From NCBI GenBank assembly GCA_034521445.1, contig JAXHMM010000005.1, positions 496,001-560,000 of the forward strand: a DNA stretch of 64,000 nt, written 5' to 3'. A program made the position numbers and the translations under genes. Below, piece by piece: positions 1-9,083 of this stretch. The stretch is from Balneolaceae bacterium (GTDB lineage: Bacteria > Bacteroidota > Rhodothermia > Balneolales > Balneolaceae). The notes below the pieces were generated by a model. The model was not told the DNA's origin and ran no database searches. It worked only from the letters and a program-made list of their open reading frames with translations. How positions within the stretch are numbered: the stretch's first letter is position 1; the number at the start of each line of letters is the position of its first letter.

Positions 1-405
1 GTGGCCATGGTCGACACCAACAGCGACCCTGACATTCCCGACTACATCGTTCCCTGCAACGACGATTCGGCGCGCACCATACAGCTGATCGCCTCCCACG
101 TGGCCGACGCCATCATTGCCGGCAACGCCGAGCGCGAGGCCCACAAGGAGGAGGAACTGATGGAGCAGGCCGCCGAGGAGGCGCGCAGGGCCGAAGAGAG
201 CCGGCAGCCGGACTCATCCTCAGGAGGACGCCGCCGCACCCGGCGCAAGCGCGTCGAAAAGGCCGCCTCCTCTCCCGAGACCGACATCACGCCCCAGGAT
301 GAGGAGGACGAGGGCGACAAGAAGGCGGCCGGGCTGAAAGCCAAAGACGAGTCCGGCGACACTGACGCCGGGGAATCCGGCGACGGTGCGGGCGAAGAGG
401 AGTAG
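1..405 (+). CDS. rpsB: 30S ribosomal protein S2, C-terminal part (5' end outside window)
   Basis: This is the last part of ribosomal protein S2, a small-subunit protein. The stretch VDTNSDPD followed by [17 protein letters not shown] matches the conserved S2 C-terminal core, in which the VDTN-DP motif is diagnostic. The reading frame is open at base 1, so the gene begins upstream. After the core, at about residue 45 of this fragment, there is a tail of roughly 85 residues that is first basic (GRRRTRRKR) and then very acidic (Asp/Glu/Gly/Lys). That is much longer than the short tail of E. coli S2. It lies 53 bp before tsf, the usual rpsB-tsf order, so the two are probably cotranscribed. The family call is firm; any role of the tail is unknown. 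Confidence 0.94.
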   Translation: MAMVDTNSDPDIPDYIVPCNDDSARTIQLIASHVADAIIAGNAEREAHKEEELMEQAAEEARRAEESRQPDSSSGGRRRTRRKRVEKAASSPETDITPQDEEDEGDKKAAGLKAKDESGDTDAGESGDGAGEEE

Positions 406-458
406 AGCTCCCTCCCGCCCCACATCCATTCACCTGAAACGCTGAAGCCAACAGCACT

Positions 459-1292
459 ATGAGCATCTCTGCAAAAGACGTAAAAGAACTGCGCGAACAG
501 ACCGGGGCCGGCATGATGGACTGCAAGAAGGCCCTGCAGGAAGCCGACGGCGACTTCGAGAAGGCCATCGAAATCCTGCGTAAGAAAGGACAGAAACTCT
601 CCGAGAAGCGGGCCGACCGCGAGGCCAACCAGGGCCTCATCGTCAGCCGCGTGAGCGGGGACGGTTCCAAGGCGGCCGCCCTGGAGATCAACTGCGAGAC
701 CGACTTCGTGGCCCGCAATGAGGATTTTCAGGAACGTGCCGAACAGTTTCTCGAGCTGGTCTACGACCGTGAAATTGAAAGTGTGGAGGAGCTGCTGAAG
801 ACCGAGGTGGATGGTCTGAGCGTAGCCGACCACCTGAAGGACATGGTGGGCAAGATCGGCGAGAAGATTAAGATCAACCGCGTGGTGCTGGCCAAATCGG
901 ACGGCGAGCTCATCTCCTACATTCACCCGGGCAACCAGCTCGGCGTGCTGGTGGAGTTCGAGGGCGCTGTGGAGAACTCCGACATCGGCAAGGATGTGGC
1001 CATGCAGGTTGCGGCCATGAAACCCCTTGCGGTGACCCGCGAGGGGGTGGACAGCTCCATCGTCGAGAAGGAGCTGGAGATCGCCCGCGACCAGCTGCTC
1101 AACGAAGGCAAGCCCGAGGAGATCGCCGACAAGGCGGCCCAGGGCAAACTGCGCCGCTTCTACGAGGAGCGCGTACTGCTGGAGCAGAAATTCGTAAAGG
1201 ACAACAGCCTGTCGGTCCGGGACTACCTGGAGAAGAACGACACGCCGCTGGTGCGCTCCTTTCACCGGCTGCAGCTGGGCGAGGACGGGTAA
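459..1292 (+). CDS. tsf: Translation elongation factor Ts
   Basis: EF-Ts is the guanine-nucleotide exchange factor that recycles EF-Tu from GDP to GTP. The 277-residue protein has the N-terminal UBA-like domain with the signature LREQTGAGMMDCKKAL (about residues 11-26). The motif ETDFVARN (about residue 80), which contacts EF-Tu, follows, and the C-terminal dimerisation region comes after it. Its length matches the family (E. coli 283). ATG at 459 gives the standard N-terminus. It follows rpsB and is closed by a strong intrinsic terminator 21 bp after the stop, so rpsB-tsf ends as one transcript here and pyrH is transcribed separately or by read-through. Confidence 0.97.
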   Translation: MSISAKDVKELREQTGAGMMDCKKALQEADGDFEKAIEILRKKGQKLSEKRADREANQGLIVSRVSGDGSKAAALEINCETDFVARNEDFQERAEQFLELVYDREIESVEELLKTEVDGLSVADHLKDMVGKIGEKIKINRVVLAKSDGELISYIHPGNQLGVLVEFEGAVENSDIGKDVAMQVAAMKPLAVTREGVDSSIVEKELEIARDQLLNEGKPEEIADKAAQGKLRRFYEERVLLEQKFVKDNSLSVRDYLEKNDTPLVRSFHRLQLGEDG

Positions 1293-1313
1293 GCCGACCG
1301 CGGCACAAATTAG

Positions 1314-1340
1314 GGCTACCAATTCGGTAGCCTTTTTTTT
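1314..1340 (+). terminator. Rho-independent terminator after tsf
   Basis: A perfect 7-bp stem, GGCTACC (1314-1320) and GGTAGCC (1326-1332), has a 5-base loop and is followed by eight T residues (1333-1340). This is a textbook intrinsic terminator closing rpsB-tsf. Confidence 0.93.
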
Positions 1341-1375
1341 ATATATAACCGATCCATAACAGAGGCAAAAGCACT

Positions 1376-2110
1376 GTGGGAAGCAAATACCAACGCGTTC
1401 TACTGAAACTGAGCGGCGAAGCACTTCTGGGCGAGCAGGGACACGGCATCGACGGCAACATTCTCAGCCAGTATGCCGATGAGATCAAGACGGTACACGA
1501 CGAGAATATCGAAATCTGCGTGGTAATCGGCGGCGGCAACATCTTCCGCGGCGTCAAGGGCGCTACCGAGGGGATGGACCGCGTGCAGGGCGACTACATG
1601 GGCATGCTGGCCACCATGATCAATTCCATGGCCCTGCAGGACGCGCTGGAACAACTCGGCGTGCACACCCGGCTCATGTCGGCCATCCGCATGGAGGAGG
1701 TTGCCGAGCCCTACATCCGCCGCCGGGCCATCCGCCACCTTGAGAAAGGGCGTGTGGTCATATTCGGGGCCGGCACCGGCAACCCCTACTTTACCACCGA
1801 CACCGCCGCCTCCCTGCGCGCCATCGAGGTGGAAGCCCAGGTAATCCTGAAGGGCACCCGCGTGGACGGCATCTTCGATTCCGACCCCGAAAAGAATCCT
1901 GATGCCGAAAAGTTCTCCACCATCAGCGGCGACGAGGTGCTGGACCGCCGCCTGTCGATCATGGACCTGACCGCCTTTACCCTCTGCCGGGAAAACGAGA
2001 CGCCCTTCATCGTTTTCAACATGAATGTGCCGGGCAACCTGAAGCGCGTGGTGCTGGGCGACAAAGATGTGGGCTCCACCGTGGTTTGGGAAAATACCGA
2101 GAATTTGTAA
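1376..2110 (+). CDS. pyrH: UMP kinase
   Basis: UMP kinase phosphorylates UMP to UDP in pyrimidine nucleotide synthesis. The 244-residue protein belongs to the amino-acid-kinase fold. It starts [14 protein letters not shown], the conserved phosphate-binding N-terminus, and carries [11 protein letters not shown] (about residues 49-59) and [13 protein letters not shown] (about residues 136-148), which bind UMP and ATP. The DGIFDSDP motif follows. Length equals the bacterial family (about 240). The start is a GTG at 1376, just upstream of the conserved KYQR stretch; no ATG is available there. It lies between tsf and frr, the common bacterial order. Confidence 0.97.
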   Translation: MGSKYQRVLLKLSGEALLGEQGHGIDGNILSQYADEIKTVHDENIEICVVIGGGNIFRGVKGATEGMDRVQGDYMGMLATMINSMALQDALEQLGVHTRLMSAIRMEEVAEPYIRRRAIRHLEKGRVVIFGAGTGNPYFTTDTAASLRAIEVEAQVILKGTRVDGIFDSDPEKNPDAEKFSTISGDEVLDRRLSIMDLTAFTLCRENETPFIVFNMNVPGNLKRVVLGDKDVGSTVVWENTENL

Positions 2111-2175
2111 ATTCATTCTGGCTTGGGGGCCCCGCGGCCCCGCTGAAGGCGCAATCCTAACCCTTTGAGCGTACC

Positions 2176-2745
2176 ATGATTCCTCCCGAACTTCAGCAGA
2201 TCATCGACAAGACCGACAACAAGATGGACGAGTCGGTGGGCTATTACAAGAAGGAACTCTCGAGAGTGCGGGCCGGCAAGGCCCAGACTTCCCTCCTGGA
2301 CGGGGTAAAGGTGGACTACTACGGCACGCAGACCCCCCTTAACCAGCTGGCCAACGTCAGCGCCCCGGAGGCTCGCCTGCTGACCGTGGAGCCCTACGAC
2401 AAAACCGCCATGGAGGAGATCGAAAAGGCGATCATGTCCTCGGGACTGGGGCTCAATCCCAACAACGACGGCAACATCATCCGCATCCCCCTCCCCATCC
2501 CCTCCGAGGAGCGCCGGAAGGACCTGGTCAAGCACGTGAAGGAGATCGCCGAGAACACCCGCATTTCCATCCGCAACGTCCGCCGGGACGCCAACGACGA
2601 GATCAAGAAGAAGGTGGAGAAAGAGTCGCTCCCCGAAGATTCCCGCTACGAGTCCGAGGAAGAGATCCAGAAGATCACCGACAAGCATACCCAGACGGTG
2701 GACAAGCTCCTGGAGAAGAAGGAACAGGAAATCATGACCGTGTGA
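2176..2745 (+). CDS. frr: Ribosome recycling factor
   Basis: Ribosome recycling factor splits the post-termination ribosome together with EF-G. The protein is 189 residues, close to the usual 185. It shows the family signatures RVRAGKAQTSLLDGVKVDYYG (about residues 31-50, domain I/II junction) and IRIPLPIPSEERRKDLVK (about residues 95-112). The C-terminal half is a charged long helix expected for the three-helix-bundle domain. It lies 65 bp downstream of pyrH in the conserved tsf-pyrH-frr arrangement. Confidence 0.97.
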   Translation: MIPPELQQIIDKTDNKMDESVGYYKKELSRVRAGKAQTSLLDGVKVDYYGTQTPLNQLANVSAPEARLLTVEPYDKTAMEEIEKAIMSSGLGLNPNNDGNIIRIPLPIPSEERRKDLVKHVKEIAENTRISIRNVRRDANDEIKKKVEKESLPEDSRYESEEEIQKITDKHTQTVDKLLEKKEQEIMTV

Positions 2746-2822
2746 CGGCCGGCGTCACCATCGGCCGCCGCCCCGGGTTCGGGTTTCGGCGCATTCGGCG
2801 CATCTTCACAGCGACCTAAAAC

Positions 2823-5800
2823 ATGTACATTTCCGAACTGGAATTGCAGGGCTTCAAGAGCTTTGCGTACAAGACGCGCATCAGGTTCGACAGCGGTATC
2901 ACCGCCATCGTTGGACCCAACGGCTGCGGGAAGTCCAACGTGGTCGACGCCATGCGGTGGGTGCTCGGGGAACAGCGTCCCACCATGCTGCGCTCCTCCA
3001 CCATGAGCAACGTCATCTTTAACGGCACCTCCAAGAAAAATGCCCTGGGTATGGCGGAGGTCGACCTCACCTTTGTAAACAACAAAGGCCTGCTGCCCAC
3101 CGAATACAACGAGGTGACCATCTCCCGCCGCCTCTACCGCTCCGGGGAGAGCGAATACCTGATCAACGGCACCACCTGCCGGCTGAAGGACATCCACGAC
3201 CTGTTCATGGACACCGGCATGAGCTCCGACGCCTACTCGGTGATCGAGCTCAAGATGGTGGAGGAGATCCTCAACGACCGCAACAACGACCGGCGCCGCC
3301 TCTTTGAGGAGGCGGCCGGGGTGACCCGCTATAAGGACAAGCGCAAGAAGACCTTCCGCAAGCTGGACGACACCATGGGCGACCTGCAGCGGCTGGAGGA
3401 CATCCTCAGCGAGGTGCGCAAGAAGGTGAATTCCCTGGAGAAGCAGGCCGAGAAGGCGAAGGCCGCCAAAGAATACCGCGAGGAGCTGACGTTCCTGGAC
3501 AAGGCCCTGCACCGTTTTGAGTACGCCAACATCCAGGAGGAGCTGGAGCCGCTGCAGGAGCGCATCGCCAACGCCGAGAAGGAGAAGAAGGAGATCATGG
3601 GCAGCGCCGAAGAACTGGAGCAGGCTGCCGAAAAGGCGCGCGCCACGCTCACCGACAAGGAGCGCGAACAGTCGGAGGCGCAGCGGCGCGTCAACCAGCT
3701 GCAGTCGTCCATCCGCGACCTGGAGACCTCCCTGAAGATCACCCGCGAAAAGATCAGCAACGAGGAGGGGGTGATCGGGCAGTATACCAAGGACATCGAG
3801 CAGGGCGAGGCGGACCTGGAGGAGCTTCGCGGGCTGTTCAAGAGTACCCGGAAAAAGCTGGAGGGCTTCGACAGCGAGCTGGAGCGCGCTGAAAACAACC
3901 TGGAGGCCTCCAAGGAGCGCTACGCAGAGATACAAAAGGAATTTACCGAGGCGCGCGAGGAGCTGGAAAAGCTGGAGAAGGAACGCGCCCGCTGCACCGA
4001 AAAGATCGGCGAGCTGCAAAACCGGCGCGTGCGACTTGAGTCGCGCATCGAAAACAGCGAGGACGATGACGAGCGCATCGCCGGGGAGATCGACGGCCTG
4101 GAGAAACGCATCGAAGAAATTGCCGGCGAGCGCGAAGAGCTGAAGAAGAAACACCACGAGGCGGCCGAGTCCCGCGACAGGCAGGAAAAGAAACGGACGG
4201 AGGCGCGCGGGCGACGAGAGGAGTTGTCACGGCGCGTCGAGGAGCTCAAGGAGAAACGCCGTGGCCTGCGCAGCAACCTCGATTCCCTGCAGTCCGAAAT
4301 CGAGCTGCTCCAGGAGCTGGCCGCCTCCAACGAAGCCTTTCCCGCGGGCGTACGCTACCTGCTGGAAGAGCATGCCGGCAACTTCGAGACCCTGGAGGTG
4401 CTGTCGGAACTTATTTCCACCGACCAGGCCCATGCCGTGGCCCTGGAAGCCGCCTTGGGCGAGGCTCTCAACTACGTAGTGGTGGAGAGCCTGGAGGACG
4501 CCCGGCGCGCGGCTCGCCTGCTCAAAGAGCATGAGAAGGGCAGCGCCACCTTCGTCCCCCTCGACCGCCTCTCCGACGACTACGAGAGCCTGGAGGGATC
4601 GCTGGCCGGGGCCGTCGACTGTCCCGACCGCTGCCGGCCCCTGGCGCGGCTGCTGCTGGGACACGTGAAGATGTACGATACGGTCGAGCAGGCCTGGGAA
4701 GAGGTGGCCGTTACGCGCGGCGCTGGTGTCACCCCCGAAGGCGAGGTGGTCACCTCCGGCCGTTTCCTGAAAAGCGGCAGCACCGGCAGAAACGCCGGCA
4801 TCCGGGTGGGACTGCGCGACAGGATCGAGAGCCTGGAAGACCGCGCCGGGGCCGCCCGGTCCGACCTGGACGACCTCGAGAAGGAACTCGGGGAGGTACA
4901 GGAGGAACGCGGGAATATCGACGTTCAGGCCCTGGAAACCGACCTTCGGGAGCGCGAGCAGGAGGTTCGGGGACTCGAAACGAAGCTCAGTGAACTGGAT
5001 TCCCGCCAGGAGATCTACCGTAAGAATATCGAGGAGCTGCGAGGCCGCCGCGAGAAGGTAGGCAAGGACGCGGATGAGCTGCGCGAGGAACTCGGGGAGC
5101 TGGAGCCCCGCCGCAGGGAACTGGAACAGCGTCGCGGGGAGTTGACCGAAAGGCAGGAGGCCAGGCGTGGGGAGCTGAAGGAGCTGGAAGAGGAGCGCTC
5201 CATCGCCCAAAACCGCTACAACGACGCCCGGCTGAAGCACCAGGACCTGAAGAACAAGGTGGAGAACCACGAGAAGGAGATCCGCCGGGCCGAGAGCGGC
5301 ATCGCCAGCCTGAAGGAGCGCCTGGAGCACCGCTCCGAGAAGACCGAGGAGGCGCGCGAACGCATCCGGGAGTACAAGTCCTCCATCGCCGAGTCGGAAG
5401 AGCAACTGGAAGCGTTGAAGCAAAAGAAGAACGAAGCCGACAAGGAGCTTGAGGCGGCCGAGGAGAGCTCAGCCAAGGCGCGGGGACGCATCAATGAGGT
5501 GGAGAAGGAACTCAAGGAGGTGCGCCGGCGCAAGGAGGTGAACATGGAGCTCATCCACCACCTCTCCATGGCCAGGGAGAAATTCGAGATGCAGGCCGAA
5601 AACCTGTCGGACCACATCTGGGAGACCTACGACATGCTGATGGACCAGATCGAGGTGGAGCTGCCCGAGGACCGCAAGCCCGACGAGGTGAAGGAGCGGC
5701 TGGCCTTCCTGCGGCAAAAACTCAACAAGATCGGCGAGGTGAATCCCCTGGCCATCGAGGAGTACGAGGAGGAGAAGGAGCGGCTCGACTTCTACGAAGA

Positions 5801-6344
5801 ACAGATCGGCGACCTGCGGCAGGCGGAGGAGGAGCTGCGCGAAACCATCGAGGAGATCAACAAGACCGCCACCGAGCGGTTCAACACCACCTTCGAGAAG
5901 ATCCGCGAAAACTTTGTGGATGTTTTCCAGACCCTCTTCAGCGAAGACGACCACTGCGACCTTGTCATCGACGAGGAGGCAGAAGATCCGCTGGAGGCCA
6001 CCATCGAGATCAAGGCCAATCCCCGTGGTAAACGACCCTCCACCATCAACCAGCTCTCAGGCGGCGAGAAAACCCTTACCGCCATCGCCCTGTTGTTCTC
6101 CATCTACCTGGTCAAGCCCTCCCCCTTCTGCGTACTGGATGAGGTGGACGCGCCGCTGGATGACGCCAACATCGAGCGCTTCGCCGCCATGATCAAGCGT
6201 TTCAGCCAGGACACCCAGTTCATCATCATCACCCACAACAAGAAGACGATGAGCAAGGCGGAGATGATGTACGGCATCACCATGCCGGAAACCGGCATCA
6301 GCCGGCTGGTGGGCGTGAAGATGGACGAAGTTACGGAAGCCTGA
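2823..6344 (+). CDS. smc: Chromosome segregation ATPase SMC
   Basis: SMC is the core of the bacterial condensin that compacts and separates sister chromosomes, working with ScpA and ScpB. The 1173-residue protein has the full layout. A Walker A motif GPNGCGKSN lies at about residues 31-39. A long coiled coil is rich in Glu, Arg, Lys and Leu (about 170-500). A hinge region around 500-650 begins near FPAGVRYLLEEH. A second coiled coil runs to about 1000. The C-terminal head carries the signature LSGGEKTLTAIALLFS and the Walker B stretch FCVLDEVDAPLDDAN near residue 1105. Length matches the family (1150-1200). Its stop codon lies inside the first unit of the octamer repeat tract at 6342-6397. 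Confidence 0.97.
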   Translation: MYISELELQGFKSFAYKTRIRFDSGITAIVGPNGCGKSNVVDAMRWVLGEQRPTMLRSSTMSNVIFNGTSKKNALGMAEVDLTFVNNKGLLPTEYNEVTISRRLYRSGESEYLINGTTCRLKDIHDLFMDTGMSSDAYSVIELKMVEEILNDRNNDRRRLFEEAAGVTRYKDKRKKTFRKLDDTMGDLQRLEDILSEVRKKVNSLEKQAEKAKAAKEYREELTFLDKALHRFEYANIQEELEPLQERIANAEKEKKEIMGSAEELEQAAEKARATLTDKEREQSEAQRRVNQLQSSIRDLETSLKITREKISNEEGVIGQYTKDIEQGEADLEELRGLFKSTRKKLEGFDSELERAENNLEASKERYAEIQKEFTEAREELEKLEKERARCTEKIGELQNRRVRLESRIENSEDDDERIAGEIDGLEKRIEEIAGEREELKKKHHEAAESRDRQEKKRTEARGRREELSRRVEELKEKRRGLRSNLDSLQSEIELLQELAASNEAFPAGVRYLLEEHAGNFETLEVLSELISTDQAHAVALEAALGEALNYVVVESLEDARRAARLLKEHEKGSATFVPLDRLSDDYESLEGSLAGAVDCPDRCRPLARLLLGHVKMYDTVEQAWEEVAVTRGAGVTPEGEVVTSGRFLKSGSTGRNAGIRVGLRDRIESLEDRAGAARSDLDDLEKELGEVQEERGNIDVQALETDLREREQEVRGLETKLSELDSRQEIYRKNIEELRGRREKVGKDADELREELGELEPRRRELEQRRGELTERQEARRGELKELEEERSIAQNRYNDARLKHQDLKNKVENHEKEIRRAESGIASLKERLEHRSEKTEEARERIREYKSSIAESEEQLEALKQKKNEADKELEAAEESSAKARGRINEVEKELKEVRRRKEVNMELIHHLSMAREKFEMQAENLSDHIWETYDMLMDQIEVELPEDRKPDEVKERLAFLRQKLNKIGEVNPLAIEEYEEEKERLDFYEEQIGDLRQAEEELRETIEEINKTATERFNTTFEKIRENFVDVFQTLFSEDDHCDLVIDEEAEDPLEATIEIKANPRGKRPSTINQLSGGEKTLTAIALLFSIYLVKPSPFCVLDEVDAPLDDANIERFAAMIKRFSQDTQFIIITHNKKTMSKAEMMYGITMPETGISRLVGVKMDEVTEA

Positions 6345-6397
6345 AAGTCTTGAAGTCATAAAGTCTGGAAGTCGGGGAGTCGGGGAGTCGGGAAGTC
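6342..6397 (+). repeat. Octamer tandem repeat (NNRRAGTC), seven units
   Basis: Seven consecutive 8-base units all end in AAGTC or GAGTC: TGAAAGTC, TTGAAGTC, ATAAAGTC, TGGAAGTC, GGGGAGTC (twice) and GGGAAGTC. The first unit contains the TGA stop of smc. A similar tract lies at 17465-17535 and shares the units ATAAAGTC and GGGAAGTC. Function unknown. Confidence 0.85.
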
Positions 6398-6456
6398 CCA
6401 TCCAATTTCCTTATATTTCAGGGTAGAATTCTCACCGTTCCGAATCCCCATCCTGA

Positions 6457-7701
6457 ATGGCTCGAAAGAAGTTCGACATCCCTGAGATTTACCGGTCGCC
6501 CGTCATCCGAAAGGTGAAGGAGGCCAACAAGGTGGTGGACCCCCGCAAGAAGGATCTGGAGCCCACCCTGCTCGATTTCGGGCCGGTTCACTTCTACATC
6601 CCCCGTCACTTCGGCTTCTGCTACGGGGTGGAAAATGCCATCGACATCGCCTACAAGACGGTGGAGGAGCATCCCGAGCGCGACATCTACCTGCTCAGCG
6701 AGATGATTCACAACCCCACGGTGAACGAGGACCTGCAGGAGCGGGGCGTGAAATTCCTCTTCGAGACCGACGGCTCGGAGCTCATCCCCATCGAATCGCT
6801 CGACGAAGACGACATCGTGATCGTGCCCGCCTTCGGCACCACGCTTGAAATCCAGGAGAAGCTCAAAAAACAGGGGATTGATCCCTACGAATACAACACC
6901 ACCTGTCCCTTCGTGGAGAAGGTCTGGAAGCGCGGGAGACAGCTGGGCAACAAGGGCCATTCGCTGGTCATCCACGGCAAGCACTACCACGAGGAGACCC
7001 GCGCCACGTTCTCGCATACCTCCGAGCACTCGGCCTGCGTAGTGGTGCTCAACCCCGGGGAGGCGCAGGTACTGGCCGACATCATGACCGGCAAGCGTCC
7101 CAAAGAGGATTTCGAAGAGCATTTCGGGCACAAGAGCACGGAGGATTTCGACCCGATGGTGGACCTGCAGCACTTCGGAGTTATTAACCAAACCACCATG
7201 CTGGCAACCGAAACGCAGGAGGTCATGGACATCCTGAAGGAGGCGGCCGCCGAGCGATTCGGGGAGGCGGAGGTATTGGACCATTTCGCGGACACCTCCG
7301 ACACCCTCTGCTACGCCACCAACGAAAACCAGTCGGCCACCCTCGCCCTGGCGGAGACGGATGCAGACCTTGCCCTTGTGGTAGGGGGTTACAACTCCTC
7401 CAACACCATGCACCTGGTGGAGATCCTGGAGCACGCCTTCCCCACCTACCACGTGCGCGACGCCGGGGAGATGGCCTCCCCCCACCTGGTACGCCACTAC
7501 GACCAGTGGGAGGATATCCTGAAGGAGACGGAAGACTGGATGCCGACGGCGGCCGAGCCGCTGAAGGTGGCTCTCACCTCCGGGGCCTCCTGTCCCGACG
7601 TGCTGGTGGACGAGGTGCTGGTGAAGATCCTGGACTGGCACCAAGGCACACGTCCGCTGGAGCAGGTCCTCGCGCCCTTCGAAAAAGAGCTGGCGGAGTA
7701 G
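6457..7701 (+). CDS. ispH: 4-hydroxy-3-methylbut-2-enyl diphosphate reductase (IspH/LytB)
   Basis: IspH catalyses the last step of the MEP isoprenoid pathway, reducing HMBPP to IPP and DMAPP with a [4Fe-4S] cluster. The three cluster cysteines are visible: C55 in HFGFCYGVENA, C150 in NTTCPFVEKVW and C379 in GASCPDVLVDEV. The histidine motifs MIHNPTVN and HGKHYHEE are also present. At 414 residues it is the long form, as in cyanobacteria and plants, with an extra N-terminal stretch of about 45 residues; E. coli IspH is 316 residues. A TATATTTC promoter-like element lies at 6412-6419, after the octamer repeats. It ends 22 bp from a convergent gene. Confidence 0.95.
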   Translation: MARKKFDIPEIYRSPVIRKVKEANKVVDPRKKDLEPTLLDFGPVHFYIPRHFGFCYGVENAIDIAYKTVEEHPERDIYLLSEMIHNPTVNEDLQERGVKFLFETDGSELIPIESLDEDDIVIVPAFGTTLEIQEKLKKQGIDPYEYNTTCPFVEKVWKRGRQLGNKGHSLVIHGKHYHEETRATFSHTSEHSACVVVLNPGEAQVLADIMTGKRPKEDFEEHFGHKSTEDFDPMVDLQHFGVINQTTMLATETQEVMDILKEAAAERFGEAEVLDHFADTSDTLCYATNENQSATLALAETDADLALVVGGYNSSNTMHLVEILEHAFPTYHVRDAGEMASPHLVRHYDQWEDILKETEDWMPTAAEPLKVALTSGASCPDVLVDEVLVKILDWHQGTRPLEQVLAPFEKELAE

Positions 7702-7723
7702 CCGACCGGGCCCTGTGGCGTGA

Positions 7724-8728
7724 TCAGTTGTCCATCACAATGAAGTAGGCCACTTCGCTGGGCTGTTGGGATCGCAGACGCAGGTTAAGGTCTTTGGCCG
7801 AGATCTCCAGCTCCGGCGTGACGAACCCGGTGGAGTCGCTCAGGATCTGCTCGTAGGTCACCCAGGCGTTGAAAGGCACCTGATCTTCCACAAGTCGGTA
7901 CTGGTCGATGGGCACGTCGTAGGTTACCGTCAGCACCGACGGACTGTAATTTACGCTTCGGCCGGGGGGCAGGTTTTGTGTCGTGATGGGTACCCGAACT
8001 TCAGCCTCGGTGAATTCCGACACGTCCATCTGATAGGAGACGGCCTGGCGGTCCAGCTCGATCAGCTCGCCGGGATCCTGCAGCTCCAGTTCCCGGCTCA
8101 CGTCCCCCCCGATGCCTGTGATGGCGGTGGGCCGGGTAGGCCAGCTGGTCAGCGTGTCGACCAGCGAGGCCGCCCCGGTGATCGTGACGCTGTCGGGCAC
8201 CACCCGTGCTTCGCTTACCTGCCCGAAACGCTCGCGGAAGCCGAGCTCAACGTGCGGGGTGACGGACACCGTGCGGGAGACCCGCTCCTCCATCTCCAGG
8301 CTGAGGGTAAGAGGCTGCACGCGCTGGACGGTGATCCCGGGCCTTGTGATGTGGCGTCGGACCTCGTCGGAGAGGTTGATTTCGCTTTCGGTGACATCCA
8401 CGTAGATGGGCGTGGGGTTGTTGTAGAGGGTGATCAGGTCCCATCCCTCCCCGGTCACGTTCACGGTCACCATGTCGGGAAGCTCCTCCACCAGCGCGCG
8501 GTCGGCGGGCATGTTGCCCAGCTCCAGGGGCATGTTAAGGGTGAGGGGGAATTCGCTGCTCAGCTCCACCAGCAGCCAGAGTCCCAGCGCCAGGACGAAG
8601 GCTACGACAAATACCGCCACCTTCTCACGTCTCACGTCGGGCACGCCCTCGTCGTCCGGGCGGCGCACGATGCGGTTCCAGCGGTCGAGGAATTTTTCCT
8701 TCAGTTGTTCAAAGGTAGATTTGCTCAT
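7724..8728 (-). CDS. YbbR-like domain protein, membrane anchored
   Basis: The 334-residue protein has a short cytoplasmic start, one clear membrane segment (VAVFVVAFVLALGLWLLVEL, about residues 36-55) and a long outside part. The outside part is made of repeated beta-rich YbbR-type units, with phrases such as FPLTLNMPLELGNMP and VTVNVTGEGWDL that are typical of the YbbR family. In Firmicutes, YbbR (CdaR) regulates the diadenylate cyclase CdaA; here no cyclase gene is adjacent, so a role in cyclic-di-AMP control is only a family-based guess. It lies downstream of the DUF721 gene with a 52-bp gap on the same strand, and is probably the last gene of the recF cluster. Confidence 0.8.
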   Translation of the reverse strand: MSKSTFEQLKEKFLDRWNRIVRRPDDEGVPDVRREKVAVFVVAFVLALGLWLLVELSSEFPLTLNMPLELGNMPADRALVEELPDMVTVNVTGEGWDLITLYNNPTPIYVDVTESEINLSDEVRRHITRPGITVQRVQPLTLSLEMEERVSRTVSVTPHVELGFRERFGQVSEARVVPDSVTITGAASLVDTLTSWPTRPTAITGIGGDVSRELELQDPGELIELDRQAVSYQMDVSEFTEAEVRVPITTQNLPPGRSVNYSPSVLTVTYDVPIDQYRLVEDQVPFNAWVTYEQILSDSTGFVTPELEISAKDLNLRLRSQQPSEVAYFIVMDN

Positions 8729-8780
8729 GGCTCGGCTTGTATTCGCAATAATATAGATCGGGCGGCCAAAGCAGTCAAAC

Positions 8781-9083
8781 TCAGGAGCGCACTACAATTT
8801 CCTGAATAATCTCCTCCTCCACCTCCTCGTTGAGCTTGCGGGCGATATTGTAGCGCTTCATATGAATTTCATGCCGCCAGGCCGGGTTCTTCACGTGCAC
8901 CACCAGCTTGCCGTGCTCGAAATGCACATCCTCCGTCTCCCGCGCGATGCGCTCGCCCACGGTGCGCTCCCAGAGGGAGAGGATCATTCCGCGTTTGAGA
9001 CGCTTGCGGTGCGGATAGTCGTCCAGGAAATCCTTGACGAGTTCCCGCAGGGATTTGGGGGGGTCGGAGCGGAATCGGCTCAT
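8781..9083 (-). CDS. DUF721 / DciA-like protein
   Basis: This is a 100-residue protein of the DUF721 family. The core VHFEHGKLVVHVKNPAWRHEIHMKR matches the KH-like DciA domain (typically GxLxVxVxNPAWxxEL). Members include DciA, which helps load or activate the replicative helicase in many bacteria that lack DnaC. The gene overlaps the end of recF by 4 bp (ATGA type), so the two are translationally coupled, as in many genomes where DUF721 follows dnaA-dnaN-recF. A replication role is therefore likely but inferred. Confidence 0.82.
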   Translation of the reverse strand: MSRFRSDPPKSLRELVKDFLDDYPHRKRLKRGMILSLWERTVGERIARETEDVHFEHGKLVVHVKNPAWRHEIHMKRYNIARKLNEEVEEEIIQEIVVRS

